A DNA stretch of 39,737 nucleotides from Psychrobacter sp. (GTDB lineage: Bacteria > Pseudomonadota > Gammaproteobacteria > Pseudomonadales > Moraxellaceae): assembly GCA_018260445.1 (NCBI GenBank), contig JAGLBE010000023.1, positions 1-39,737 on the forward strand. The letters run 5' to 3'. The number at the start of each line of letters is the position of its first letter. Positions within the stretch are counted from its first letter, which is position 1. The notes below the pieces were generated by a model, which had not been told where the DNA came from, did no database searches, and saw only the letters and a program-made list of their open reading frames with translations. A program made the position numbers and the translations under genes. Below, piece after piece: positions 8,308 to 16,636 of the stretch.

Positions 8308-8655
8308 GGCAACCTTAACAACATAGCGGCGGCAGTAAGAGGAAATAAGCACTTGGCACAAGACATGCCTTCAAGTCTAATAGCAGGTCTAACAATAAGA
8401 CAATAAAATAAATACTAACTAGGGCGTGTCCTCATTTTAAAAATGGTGATAAAAATGAGTTAAATTGCAGTCAAACAAAGAAAATAGTGCAGATAATATC
8501 GAGATATTAACCAACTATTTGACGATGTTTGGCAAAATTTAGCCATTTTTAGCCCATTTAGATATTATCGTTTAGAGAGGACACGCCCTAGCTAAACTAA
8601 GCTTACCACAAAACCGCTGGACTAATAGTAGACGCTCTGTTGGTTAGATAGGCTT
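8308..8655. other. Intergenic region upstream of gspF, mostly occupied by a MITE-like element
   Basis: The 348 bases between the end of the unrecognised gene at 8656 and the gspF start hold the 173-base inverted-repeat element at 8419-8591. I see no other gene or terminator. Any gspF promoter would have to lie in or between the element and position 8307. Confidence 0.6.
8419..8591. mobile_element. MITE-like non-autonomous element with 15-bp perfect terminal inverted repeats
   Basis: CTAGGGCGTGTCCTC (8419-8433) is matched exactly by its reverse complement at 8577-8591. The inverted repeats begin with CTAG at both outer ends, which fits the YTAR target preference of the IS5 group and a TA target duplication. 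The interior is AT-rich, has no open reading frame long enough for a transposase, and carries imperfect internal symmetry (GATAATATC and GATATTATC, ATTTTTA tracts). The size of about 170 bases and long perfect ends are typical of miniature inverted-repeat elements mobilised in trans. It is about 110 bases upstream of gspF. The IS5 assignment is inferred from the CTAG target alone. Confidence 0.75.
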
Positions 8656-9669
8656 TTAATCATTATCATACGGCGTGGGGATATCCGGCATGACCCCTTG
8701 CTGTAGCAACGTCTCTAAATGGGCAATTTGCTGTTTTTTATCAAACTCATTAACTTCGGTAATGAGCATCTGTTCGACATGTTTATCCAGCTTATAACTG
8801 CTTAAGCGCGCACAAAAAACCGCCAATTGATAAATGCGGCGTTTACAATGCACATCCACCCCTTGCAATAGGCGCACCATTTTAGCCGTCTCTAGGGCCA
8901 CATAGTCATAGTCTGCAACCGTATCTGCGGGCAACGGGGTTACCCCATAGGCAATGGAGAGATGCGCCAAATAATAACAACAAAACAGATAGCCAAGCAC
9001 ATGCCCGATAAAGTAAGCGCGGTCATACGTATAGCTCATCACCCCAAAATGCCCAAGCACATAGCTATTAAGACTAGCTTGATCAGCAATTGCCTCATCA
9101 TCCCTTAGCCGGCCGACAGTGGGTAACTTGAGGTGATTCTTATTCACCGAGGTCAGCTGCCAACCCACCGGCTCTTGCGCGGGCATTAAGCGCATGATGT
9201 CTGCAATCAAATCATCAACAATGTGCAGTTGTTGCCACATATGGGTCATTGTGGTTAAATCGACAATACCGCGCTGATCCAAGGTTTGCACCATCTTATA
9301 ATGCTCAAACTCTAAAAACTGCGGTTTTAGCGCTTGCACCAGATACGTCGGTCTTAAGGTGGGGCTCACCGTATACAAAAGCTCGGTACGCTGTAATTGC
9401 TGCTGATATAAACCCACCCGCTGCGCATTGACGTGTTGAAGCTGCGCACTGTGCACTGAGTTGTTGATATCTAAAGGGGCGTTGCGATACAAATTAAGGA
9501 GTTCTGCCTTAGTTTTGGGCACAGCCATGCCCGCTGCCACGGCTGATAGCATAACCTTCGAGTCATTGCCATCAAGCGCTGGTTTTAGCGCCTTGTTGTT
9601 GGCAGTATTATCGGTATCTGCTTTTACAGCCCGGGTAACCACCACAGTAACGGATGCAGACTTTGCCAT
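8656..9669 (-). CDS. Hypothetical protein, unrecognised (337 aa)
   Basis: I do not recognise this protein. The frame reaches a GTG at 9687, but the ATG at 9667-9669 has a GGAG about ten bases upstream and begins MAKSASVTVVV, so I took it as the start. The first 45 residues are Ala/Thr/Asn-rich and look disordered. The rest is helical and soluble, with several Tyr/His/Cys-rich stretches (for example RAYFIGHVLGYLFCCYYLAHL at about 220-240, weakly hydrophobic and perhaps a buried helix). There is no clear signal peptide, nucleotide-binding motif or metal site. Codon use and length are those of a real gene. The downstream gene is gspF (beyond the MITE-like element) and the upstream one an AraC-type regulator, both on the same strand, but the context does not suggest a function. 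Confidence 0.7.
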   Translation of the reverse strand: MAKSASVTVVVTRAVKADTDNTANNKALKPALDGNDSKVMLSAVAAGMAVPKTKAELLNLYRNAPLDINNSVHSAQLQHVNAQRVGLYQQQLQRTELLYTVSPTLRPTYLVQALKPQFLEFEHYKMVQTLDQRGIVDLTTMTHMWQQLHIVDDLIADIMRLMPAQEPVGWQLTSVNKNHLKLPTVGRLRDDEAIADQASLNSYVLGHFGVMSYTYDRAYFIGHVLGYLFCCYYLAHLSIAYGVTPLPADTVADYDYVALETAKMVRLLQGVDVHCKRRIYQLAVFCARLSSYKLDKHVEQMLITEVNEFDKKQQIAHLETLLQQGVMPDIPTPYDND

Positions 9670-9751
9670 AATATAAACTCCGAACACCTAAGCAACGCTT
9701 ATCATAGCATTATTCAGAGGCAATACAATAGACGGGTGGCAAGTGAGCAGG

Positions 9752-10693
9752 TTAGTGCGGGTTAGCGATACGAAACTGCTGACGATAGCTACGCGGGGAT
9801 AGCCCATAAATACGCTTAAATGCTTGACTAAACGTAGAGTCCGAAGCATAACCGACTAAGGTGCTAATTTGGCTGATGCTGTGTTGCTGTAAGCGCAAAT
9901 GTCTTGCCGCTAGACGTAAGCGATAATCAATCAGATACGTTAATGGCGGCATGCCCACGGTTTGCTTAAAACGTTCGGCAAAACTAGAACGCGACATACC
10001 TGCTATCTCAGCCAATTTATGAATGGTCCAGCTCGTTTCTGGCGCATTGTGCATCACAGCAAGCGCCTTGGCCAAATACGGGTCTTTTAAGGCTATTAGC
10101 CAATTGTCGGTGACCTCTGGTAAATCTTCGATATAGGTTCGCATACAGTCTATCAAAATAATACTGGCCATACGATTTATCATGGCTGATTTGCCGATGC
10201 GCTCGTTACAGGACTCTATCCTCAGTATCTCGACACCCATATTCAGCAGCTCACTATTTTCGTCGCTAAACGGTTTTTGGTCTGGCAAAATATGCGGTAA
10301 CCAGCGCAATAAGGGACGCATCAGCTCCTTATCGTAATCACAAACAATCAGCACCAACTTAACACTTATGGTGCCTGCGCCCTTATTAATCTCTATAGTT
10401 TGGACGCCACTTCTTAATAGCAGTTCATCCGCCTGCTCTAGAGCCACCCTATTATTCAGTGAATGTGCCAGATGTTTATGGGTGTTTGATATCATAATAA
10501 TCTCGCCCATATCCGCTTGACGCTTTGCGCCCATTACTTCAATGCAGCAACTGCCCTCGACCACCAAATAAAACACAATAGTATTGGCAGCATCCGTGTT
10601 CAACGCATAAGACCACTCGCCATATCCTTCTAGGTAATAAAATTTCGTCTCATATAAATGTATGTTTTCCAGCAGTCTACTTAATGCGTCCAT
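9752..10693 (-). CDS. AraC-family transcriptional regulator with N-terminal cupin domain
   Basis: The 313-residue protein has an N-terminal effector domain of the AraC-binding cupin type (about 1-190). A C-terminal double helix-turn-helix follows (about 215-310): WTIHKLAEIAGMSRSSFAER is the first motif and SISQISTLVGYASDSTFSQA the second, followed by the family signature FKRIYGLSPRSYR. Members of this family bind DNA near their target promoters and respond to a small molecule, which cannot be read from the sequence. The frame runs up to a TTG at 10729, but the ATG at 10691-10693 with AGGA six bases upstream is the better start. It stands alone, followed by the unrecognised gene on the same strand and preceded by a long gene-free region, so its target is unknown; the neighbour at 8656-9669 is one possibility. 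Confidence 0.88.
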   Translation of the reverse strand: MDALSRLLENIHLYETKFYYLEGYGEWSYALNTDAANTIVFYLVVEGSCCIEVMGAKRQADMGEIIMISNTHKHLAHSLNNRVALEQADELLLRSGVQTIEINKGAGTISVKLVLIVCDYDKELMRPLLRWLPHILPDQKPFSDENSELLNMGVEILRIESCNERIGKSAMINRMASIILIDCMRTYIEDLPEVTDNWLIALKDPYLAKALAVMHNAPETSWTIHKLAEIAGMSRSSFAERFKQTVGMPPLTYLIDYRLRLAARHLRLQQHSISQISTLVGYASDSTFSQAFKRIYGLSPRSYRQQFRIANPH

Positions 10694-11463
10694 CAATAGT
10701 CCTATAGATATAAGGTTTTTCAAGTACAAAGCTCAGCCTATCATCGGTTAAATTAACCAAGCCGGCCTGGCAAAACAAGCAGATTTTTAGATGATGGACT
10801 ACAAATAAGAACTTAAAGACGATATACACATCAAAACACGTTAAAAAGCTTTAAAGAGACATCAAAGCTAATATTAAAGGCTTCAATCATTTTTTTATCA
10901 GTCACTTAATATAAATAGCGATTATTCGTAAAGGAGGTTGGCGATGAGGTAAAAGCGATATGTAATAGATAGCACTGTTAAGCACGGCTCGCTAGAGGGT
11001 TTGATTATGATAGAAGACTAACAAGTTTAAGACGTGCTTTTTTACTGTAGCCATATTCATAATACGCTAAAGTCAGTAAAAAAGTGTATAGACAAGTAAA
11101 GAAAAGAGGGATAGATCGCTTTTTATAGACAGATTCCAGTAAAATTACAGAGAATACTTGTTCACTGAAAAGATTGAGAAAAGACTGAGAAAAGACTCAA
11201 AAAGGATTGAAAACCAAAAATAATGTGAGACTTTTTAGCAGGTTACCCGCAAAATTAAAAAACAATAAATTTTGATAAAAGTAGACGGGTGCCACTTATA
11301 GAATAAAGAGTAGTCTCTTAAAAAATAGACACAAATGAATAATAATCATGTTAATAACAATCATGATGATCACTATTATCTGCAAATTTATTAAGACTAT
11401 ATTTGTGGTAAACAGGAGACAGTGCTATCAATAAAGATAAAACGAGGAATAACTTGAAGGAAT
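10694..11463. other. Long gene-free AT-rich region between the AraC regulator and tRNA-His
   Basis: This 770-base stretch has no believable coding sequence; the one longer frame overlapping its end is a shadow of tRNA-His. It contains an 11-bp perfect inverted repeat (11037-11047 with 11074-11084) and short A-rich iterations of GAGAAAAGACT around 11175-11205. A small RNA or a regulatory region for the AraC gene is possible, but I cannot support either. Confidence 0.5.
11037..11084. repeat. 11-bp perfect inverted repeat
   Basis: CTTTTTTACTG at 11037-11047 is the reverse complement of CAGTAAAAAAG at 11074-11084, separated by 26 bases. It is too A/T-rich to be a confident terminator. On the plus strand, a separate CGTGC just before it could pair with GCACG at about 10980. 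Confidence 0.4.
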
Positions 11464-11540
11464 TGGGGCGATTGACGGGATTCGAACCCGCGACCACCGA
11501 GATCACAACCCGGGGCTCTACCAACTGAGCTACAACCGCC
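11464..11540 (-). tRNA. tRNA-His (GTG)
   Basis: The cloverleaf folds with acceptor GCGGTTG paired to CAATCGC, anticodon GTG in the loop TTGTGAT, and a T-arm GTTCGAATC. The extra G at position -1, opposite discriminator C73, is the identity element of bacterial tRNA-His and is encoded here at 11540. The CCA end is encoded (11464-11466). It is the last of three clustered tRNAs. Confidence 0.97.
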
Positions 11541-11609
11541 ATAACCGATAACATCTTGACGTTATAGACTAGGACTTGACTGAACCTAACTGAACTTAAC
11601 AGGCATAAA

Positions 11610-11686
11610 TGGTGCGCCTGGCAGGATTCGAACCTGCGGCCACCTGCTTAGAAGGCAGATGCTCTATCCAACTGAGCTACAGGCGC
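11610..11686 (-). tRNA. tRNA-Arg (TCT)
   Basis: The 77-base cloverleaf has acceptor GCGCCTG paired to CAGGCGC, anticodon TCT in the loop CTTCTAA, a standard T-loop TTCGAAT and an encoded CCA at 11610-11612. It reads AGA codons. It lies 69 bases upstream of tRNA-His and was probably transcribed with it. Confidence 0.97.
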
Positions 11687-11709
11687 TCGTGGGTCAATAT
11701 GAGCAGCAG

Positions 11710-11738
11710 ATTATAGAGGCTTAGCAGCTTCTTGTTGC
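11710..11738 (-). promoter_or_regulatory. Candidate promoter for tRNA-Arg and tRNA-His
   Basis: A perfect TATAAT (11710-11715, minus strand) stands 24 bases upstream of the tRNA-Arg 5' end. The -35 region 17 bases further up, GCAACA, is weak. The terminator after tRNA-Pro lies directly upstream, which supports a separate start here. Confidence 0.4.
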
Positions 11739-11775
11739 GCCATATTAAAGGCCGTACTTAACAAACTTAACGCAT

Positions 11776-11797
11776 AAAAAAAAGCCTGTCAGGCTCT
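11776..11797 (-). terminator. Rho-independent terminator after tRNA-Pro
   Basis: On the minus strand a short hairpin, AGCCT-loop-AGGCT, is followed by eight consecutive T residues, 12 bases beyond the tRNA-Pro 3' end. The stem is only five pairs, so the call rests mainly on the T-run. Confidence 0.6.
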
Positions 11798-11808
11798 TCT
11801 TAAAAAGA

Positions 11809-11885
<77 letters not shown>

Positions 11886-12154
11886 ATAACTCTTAACGTT
11901 TACGACATGGATATAGCACCTTAAAACCAGCTACTTTTAAACCCAAAACCTAGCACAAGCGTTTTAATATTTAAAGCAACCAAACATTTTAATTAACGCT
12001 TACTATCAAACACGTCATCGTTATCGAGATGCGTATATTAAGCGTAAACGCCGATACTGTCAATACCTTTTTTAAAATAAGTCTAAAAACTTAAAGATTG
12101 CGAAACTTAGTGATTTCGAAAATTAGTGATTGCGAATTCTACGTGAACACTATA

Positions 12155-12174
12155 AGCGCTTATCAATAAGCGCT
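12155..12174. repeat. 9-bp inverted repeat directly after mcrC
   Basis: AGCGCTTAT and ATAAGCGCT are separated by two bases and end three bases beyond the mcrC stop codon. No T-run follows on the minus strand, so if this is a terminator it is atypical; a protein-binding palindrome is an alternative. Confidence 0.5.
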
Positions 12175-12176
12175 CA

Positions 12177-13811
12177 TCAATCTGCTGACAGCAGTATCTT
12201 GCGTTGGCGTATATCAAAGGGAACGGCAGACATTGTTGTATACGGTATACCGATTGATGCCGCATCTAATGATGGTGCTAACACTGCGGGCAGCGACTGC
12301 TGGATGGTTACCGTTTGTTTTTGGGTAAATCTGGCACTCATCGGATAAATCAACCACGCTTCTGGCGCTTGCAGACGTTGTTGATAGGCAAACAGCTGTT
12401 GCCAGTCACGACTGTTGATATCTGCCATCGTTTGTATAGATTTATACTTGATATCGATGACGTGCGTGATTGCGCCTGTTGCTGATTGTACACAGACATC
12501 GGGGATAAGCTGCTGCACCACTTGTAGGTGTGGTTGTAGGTGTGGTTGGAGGTGTGGTTGTAGGTGTGGCGAGGTGTGTGGCGGGGTGTGTGTCAGGGTG
12601 CCCTCAAAGGTCGCTAATCCCCTATTTGCTTTGCCTGCCCCTATAGCCCCTGTAGCCCCTGTAGTCGCCAGCCAGTCCAATCTAGGCTGTATCAATAACG
12701 TACTCGTGGGATGAGTCGCCTGTAACCCTAATTTAAGGCGGCCAATAACCCATTGTTCAAAGGCGTGGTTCATGTTTATCATCACTGCCGGCGATGCTAT
12801 GGTGCTGGTGGCTGGCTCATGAGTCACTAAGCCAGTAGACGCTAAATTGCCGTCTTTTATTAGGTTGTCAGCCCATTGCGTTAGGTCATTGAGCACCCAA
12901 TCACACCACAAGATGGCGGCATGTAAGGTTTGCCGCTGCTGCGCCGTCAATTGTCCTTGCCAAGTGGCCTGACGGCGCTTTAGCTGCTGGCTGACTGGTT
13001 GCCATTGTGGTTTGGGTAAGGTTGCGACTTGCGCAAAAACAGTCGCTACGAGCGGCGTCTTGGTGAATGGCGAATGCGTTGCTGAGGCGCCTTGTAATAA
13101 GATTTGCAGTTGTTGCCAGCCTGTGGCTAAAAACTGCTCTATTAACCCATCGCTTTGCAACACCGCTTGTTCGCTGTATAAATAATGGGGGCGATGCCAG
13201 TTGTTTTTGAGCTGTGCGGCGATATTGATTTTACCTTGGGCTTGGGGTCGATTATACGCCTGCGTAGCATAACGATTTGGGAGCACCTTGACGGCGGCGC
13301 TGACTTTCTCACTGGCCATATTGAGCAGCCACAGATACCAAGGCGACTCGCCTATCTGCTGCTGGGCTTGTTGACTTAAATGGCTTATGGCTGAATGTTC
13401 TACAGTAGCGATCGCCTCTATGCTTGCCTCTAAGCTTGCCTCTAAGCCAATAGCGGACAATGGCTTTGCTAGATGTTGCTCGGCTATATCCAGCAGCATT
13501 TGCGCCACCCAGTGCCGTGCCGCTGCTATTTGTTGCGCTGTGTTGTGTCGATAAGATTGGCTATTGCCCGCCCTGACACTAATTTTTGGTAAAATTTCGA
13601 TACTGATACCGCTTGGCAATAAAAGTTTAGCCAAATAATGGCGCACCAAGAGACACGGCTGCCCCGCTTGATAGACAACTTTAAAACACGGATAATCCTT
13701 GTGTAACAGATAGTCAAAATCTTGGGGCTGGGTAAAGTCTGCACTAGTCAGTAATGTATGCTCTAGGCAACTCATTACTGGCATATGGGCCGCATCTATT
13801 AGACTTACCAT
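12177..13811 (-). CDS. mcrC: McrC-family restriction endonuclease subunit
   Basis: McrC is the PD-(D/E)xK nuclease partner of the McrB GTPase in type IV, modification-dependent restriction. The 544-residue product shows the McrC N-terminal signature SGISIEILPKIS (67-78) and the helix NMNHAFEQWV (347-355). The nuclease core has Asp438 in LIPDVCV, then Asp453 and Lys455 in VIDIKYK, followed by W470-QQLFAYQ. E. coli McrC has 348 residues. The excess includes a Gly/Ala-rich stretch and a four-copy Pro-His-Leu-Gln run (about 383-430) inserted just before the first catalytic Asp, plus a long central region. The ATG at 13809-13811 follows AGGA; the frame also has a TTG one codon earlier. mcrB lies upstream on the same strand, 149 bases away, separated by a tandem-repeat tract. 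The catalytic residues appear intact. Confidence 0.88.
   Translation of the reverse strand: MVSLIDAAHMPVMSCLEHTLLTSADFTQPQDFDYLLHKDYPCFKVVYQAGQPCLLVRHYLAKLLLPSGISIEILPKISVRAGNSQSYRHNTAQQIAAARHWVAQMLLDIAEQHLAKPLSAIGLEASLEASIEAIATVEHSAISHLSQQAQQQIGESPWYLWLLNMASEKVSAAVKVLPNRYATQAYNRPQAQGKINIAAQLKNNWHRPHYLYSEQAVLQSDGLIEQFLATGWQQLQILLQGASATHSPFTKTPLVATVFAQVATLPKPQWQPVSQQLKRRQATWQGQLTAQQRQTLHAAILWCDWVLNDLTQWADNLIKDGNLASTGLVTHEPATSTIASPAVMINMNHAFEQWVIGRLKLGLQATHPTSTLLIQPRLDWLATTGATGAIGAGKANRGLATFEGTLTHTPPHTSPHLQPHLQPHLQPHLQVVQQLIPDVCVQSATGAITHVIDIKYKSIQTMADINSRDWQQLFAYQQRLQAPEAWLIYPMSARFTQKQTVTIQQSLPAVLAPSLDAASIGIPYTTMSAVPFDIRQRKILLSAD
12522..12569. repeat. 12-bp tandem repeat encoding Pro-His-Leu-Gln inside McrC
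   Basis: Four head-to-tail copies of TTGTAGGTGTGG (one with a single change) encode the repeated tetrapeptide PHLQ at about residues 415-430 of McrC, immediately before the first nuclease Asp. Degenerate flanking units extend it to about 12590. Because the unit is a multiple of three, copy-number change is in frame. Confidence 0.9.
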
Positions 13812-13830
13812 CAATCCTGCCTGTTTGTTG

Positions 13831-13893
13831 GTTATTGTTGGTTATTGTTGGTTATTGTTGGTTATTGTTAGTTACTGTTGGTTATGGTTAGTT
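13831..13893. repeat. Decamer tandem repeat between mcrB and mcrC
   Basis: The unit GTTATTGTTG is repeated about six times (three perfect copies, then GTTATTGTTA, GTTACTGTTG, GTTATGGTTA). The tract lies 20 bases upstream of the mcrC start and fills about half of the mcrB-mcrC gap. Such repeats expand and contract by slipped-strand mispairing and could alter mcrC expression. Confidence 0.9.
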
Positions 13894-13960
13894 GAATGGA
13901 TGCAATAAGAGGACGATGCATCGATTTGCATTGATTATGGTAACTAGGTTAGGGTGCACG

Positions 13961-15526
13961 CTAATGATGCTTATACAGCATTTGGTAGGGTGTTGCCGAT
14001 AAAAACAATTGGGTAAGCCTCGCAGCGGTTGTGTTGTCATTTTTGATAAGCTTGTCTTTGATAAGCTGGTCTTCGATAGTCTTTTTACCAACAACTTTGT
14101 CGTTAATCACCTCGGCGCTGTCCACATCGTGTTGAGTGTCGGCCATCTCCATATTGGCAACCTTAATAAAAGCATCTACCAGGTTAATAGGCGTTGCACC
14201 TGATGCTGATGTCCCTGATAGTGACGTAGCGGCTGCTAAAGTAGTGTCCAACAAACAGCCATCTATTTTGTTGGTTGTGTCTGTTGAGTCTATTGTGTCT
14301 ATTCTAGCTATTATATCTGTCATTGTTGTCGTACCGTAGAGTATTTGCAACAATAGGGCATAGTGCTGGGCGGGTGGCGCCGTTAGCGTCAATTGATGAA
14401 TGATTTGCGGGATAATTTGCCGATGTAAGCGTCTTGCCAGATGCGCTATATGCGTGAGGTTCATAAAATAGGCTTGCCCCAATTGTGCCTCTTCCCCCAA
14501 TAACTCAGCCAAGCGCTGGTTAAGCCTAGTCATCATGGTCGCCAAATCCACCTCTTGACCTGTGGCGTCTGTCACGCTGCCAACCAATGCCGCATCGGGC
14601 GTACAATGCACAAATTCAAAGCGGCGCCGAAATGCTGTATCTAAGGTCGCCAGTGCATGGTCTTGGGTATTCATCGTCGCATAAATATCCACGTTAGCGG
14701 GCACGCTAAATTGGCGCCCCGAGTACGCCAAGCGTACCCGCATTGGAGTCAGCGAGCCGGCACGTTTAGATGGCTCAATCACACTCATTAACTCGCCAAA
14801 AACCTGTGCAGTATTGGCGCGGTTAATCTCATCAATCAACATGGCGTAGCGATGCTCTGGATCGGCACTGGCTTTGGCGCACAAGGCTAAGAAGGCGCCA
14901 TCTTGCACCTGATATTGCATCTGCCCCGTTTGCGCATTGATATGCGGCCGAATGCCTTCGACAAACTCATCATAGCCGTACGCCTGATGAAAGCTGACCA
15001 AGCAACTGCGCTCAATGTGGTAGGCGGCGTTTGCGACGCTTGCGGTGCCCTTAGCTTCGAGCGCGATTAAATCAGCAAGGCGGGTGCTAAGCATCGCTTG
15101 CGCTTCTGGCAATATATACCAATGGCTTGATTCCGTTTTATCAAAATAATAATTGGCAGAGCGGTGGCGGCTTTTGACCGTTGCAGATTGTGGATGGGCA
15201 TGGCTATTGAGTTGTAACCATATGGTTTGGCTAATATTGTCTTGGCGTGCATTGGCCGTCGCCTTGTCTTTTAACAAAGGATGTTGCATGATTTCGGGCA
15301 CGCTCATCAGTCTATCTTCTAGCAGCAGTATGGCACACACCACGTCGCACCAGCTACAATCACGCAATTGCTGCAACCGCCACGCCGACCACGAGCTGGC
15401 AACAACCTCATCATAAAGACGCTGCAGGGTTAATAGTCGATGCGTTTTGCCCGTGCCTGCCACGCCGGTATAAATAAGATTGGTTGGCGCGCTTGGTAAG
15501 GTTAGCTGATTAAAGTTATCAGTCAT
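13961..15526 (-). CDS. mcrB: McrB-family AAA+ GTPase, without the N-terminal reader domain
   Basis: McrB hexamers hydrolyse GTP and drive McrC in cleaving modified DNA. This 521-residue protein has Walker A GVAGTGKT (21-28), the McrB-type motif YGYDEFVEGIRP (183-194), Walker B with AMLIDEINRANTA (228-240), the McrB signature MNTQDHALATLDTAFRRRFEF (about 285-305) and an arginine-rich sensor region. In E. coli McrB the AAA+ core follows about 160 residues of 5-methylcytosine reader; here only about 20 residues precede Walker A, so that domain is absent. Conversely, about 85 extra residues lie between Walker A and the YGYDEFVEG motif. The last 120 residues are Thr/Asp/Lys-rich and poorly conserved in appearance. 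The ATG at 15524-15526 was preferred over a TTG one codon upstream. A solo-AAA or LlaJI-like assignment is an alternative. Confidence 0.87.
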   Translation of the reverse strand: MTDNFNQLTLPSAPTNLIYTGVAGTGKTHRLLTLQRLYDEVVASSWSAWRLQQLRDCSWCDVVCAILLLEDRLMSVPEIMQHPLLKDKATANARQDNISQTIWLQLNSHAHPQSATVKSRHRSANYYFDKTESSHWYILPEAQAMLSTRLADLIALEAKGTASVANAAYHIERSCLVSFHQAYGYDEFVEGIRPHINAQTGQMQYQVQDGAFLALCAKASADPEHRYAMLIDEINRANTAQVFGELMSVIEPSKRAGSLTPMRVRLAYSGRQFSVPANVDIYATMNTQDHALATLDTAFRRRFEFVHCTPDAALVGSVTDATGQEVDLATMMTRLNQRLAELLGEEAQLGQAYFMNLTHIAHLARRLHRQIIPQIIHQLTLTAPPAQHYALLLQILYGTTTMTDIIARIDTIDSTDTTNKIDGCLLDTTLAAATSLSGTSASGATPINLVDAFIKVANMEMADTQHDVDSAEVINDKVVGKKTIEDQLIKDKLIKNDNTTAARLTQLFLSATPYQMLYKHH

Positions 15527-15823
15527 CAAAATAATCTCTAGTCAAATTAGGGCGCCAAAAATAGGCGGCGCATGGGTGACGGTGCCAACGCAAAAACAAG
15601 AATAGACGGTGATAGACAGCGATAAAACGATAAAAAGGATAGACCGAGATAGGCAAGAATCGCTTAACCGTCATCCACGCTGTATCCCTTATCAAGAAAA
15701 CAGACTATAATTGACTCTTATTATCCTTTAGTCTCTTACTGACCTATTATTGATATAAGTTGATATAAATATAAACAGTCTTGAAACGCCTCCATTTTAA
15801 GGAAAGCCAATTAAGGAAACCCA

Positions 15824-16528
15824 ATGCGTCCTCTTAAACAAGTTATCCATAAAGCCTTACCTAGCGTCTTGGCGCCCAGCCAACAAATAGCCCATAAGCT
15901 AAACCTACCGTTTTTGGCCGCCCCGTTTGCCGCCAAAGACGTCGCCGATAGCGATACCCAGCCATCTATCGATAGCATCAATAGCATCGATAACGTCGAT
16001 AACGTGTTTACCAAACTACTGCGCGGCACCCGTCGCTTGCCTGCCCGCTTGCAAGCCACGCTGCTCACCCAAATCTTTAGTCGCATTGTGCCCTATGTGG
16101 GTACCAGTGGTGTGTTTTATGACAGCATCACCCCTAATCAAGTGGTGGTTAGCCTACACAATAAGCGCAAGGTACAAAACCATATTGGTACGGTGCACGC
16201 TGTGGCGGTGACTTTATTGGCTGAGACGGCAACAGGGTTTATTTTGGCGCTCAACTTGCCATCTGATAGGGTGTTATTGGTCAAATCGTACGCCATCAAC
16301 TTTTATCGCCCGCTTAAAAAAGGGCAGATAGCCGCCGTGGCGACGTTAACCGATGAACAGCGCCAATATATTTTAGACACCCCTAAAGGTGAGTTGCAGG
16401 TGCCTTGCGTGATTGAGGATCGCAACTCGGACAGTGACCGTGACCCGATAAGCGTCGAGATGACCTGGGCATGGTTGCCCAAAGCAGAACTAGAAGGCCG
16501 TCGTCAAGGCAAAAAAGCAGCGGCTTAG
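15824..16528 (+). CDS. DUF4442 hotdog-fold thioesterase-like protein
   Basis: The 234-residue product has a disordered, Asp/Ser-rich N-terminus (to about 65) and then a DUF4442-type hotdog domain (about 65-225). The recognisable stretch is around PYVGTSGVFYDSITPNQVVVSLHNKRKVQNHIGTVHA, and a later SYAINFYRPLKKGQI segment forms part of the fold. Proteins of this family resemble acyl-CoA thioesterases such as PaaI or YiiD, and the Asn-His at about 119-120 corresponds to the region of the catalytic site. The substrate is unknown. The start ATG follows a strong AAGGA. The gene is divergent from mcrB, with a 297-base shared upstream region, so it is probably not part of the restriction unit. Confidence 0.72.
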   Translation: MRPLKQVIHKALPSVLAPSQQIAHKLNLPFLAAPFAAKDVADSDTQPSIDSINSIDNVDNVFTKLLRGTRRLPARLQATLLTQIFSRIVPYVGTSGVFYDSITPNQVVVSLHNKRKVQNHIGTVHAVAVTLLAETATGFILALNLPSDRVLLVKSYAINFYRPLKKGQIAAVATLTDEQRQYILDTPKGELQVPCVIEDRNSDSDRDPISVEMTWAWLPKAELEGRRQGKKAAA

Positions 16529-16636
16529 CTGTTTAGGGTTTGCTGATTGGCGGTTGGCATTTTTGTTCAATAGATTTTGACACTTGGCACTTGGCAGTTG
16601 TTATGCAAATCGGCAGTAGCCGTTTCAGTGACGGGT

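Noticed and set aside
8419-8591. Rho-independent terminator for the unrecognised gene
   Set aside because: The arms are 143 bases apart and include a CTAG target-like border; this fits a mobile element far better than a terminator.
11351-11554. Open reading frame over the tRNA-His gene
   Set aside because: It covers the tRNA and has no ribosome binding site or recognisable protein; it is a shadow of the RNA gene.
13831-13893. CRISPR array
   Set aside because: The repeats are contiguous 10-mers with no spacers.
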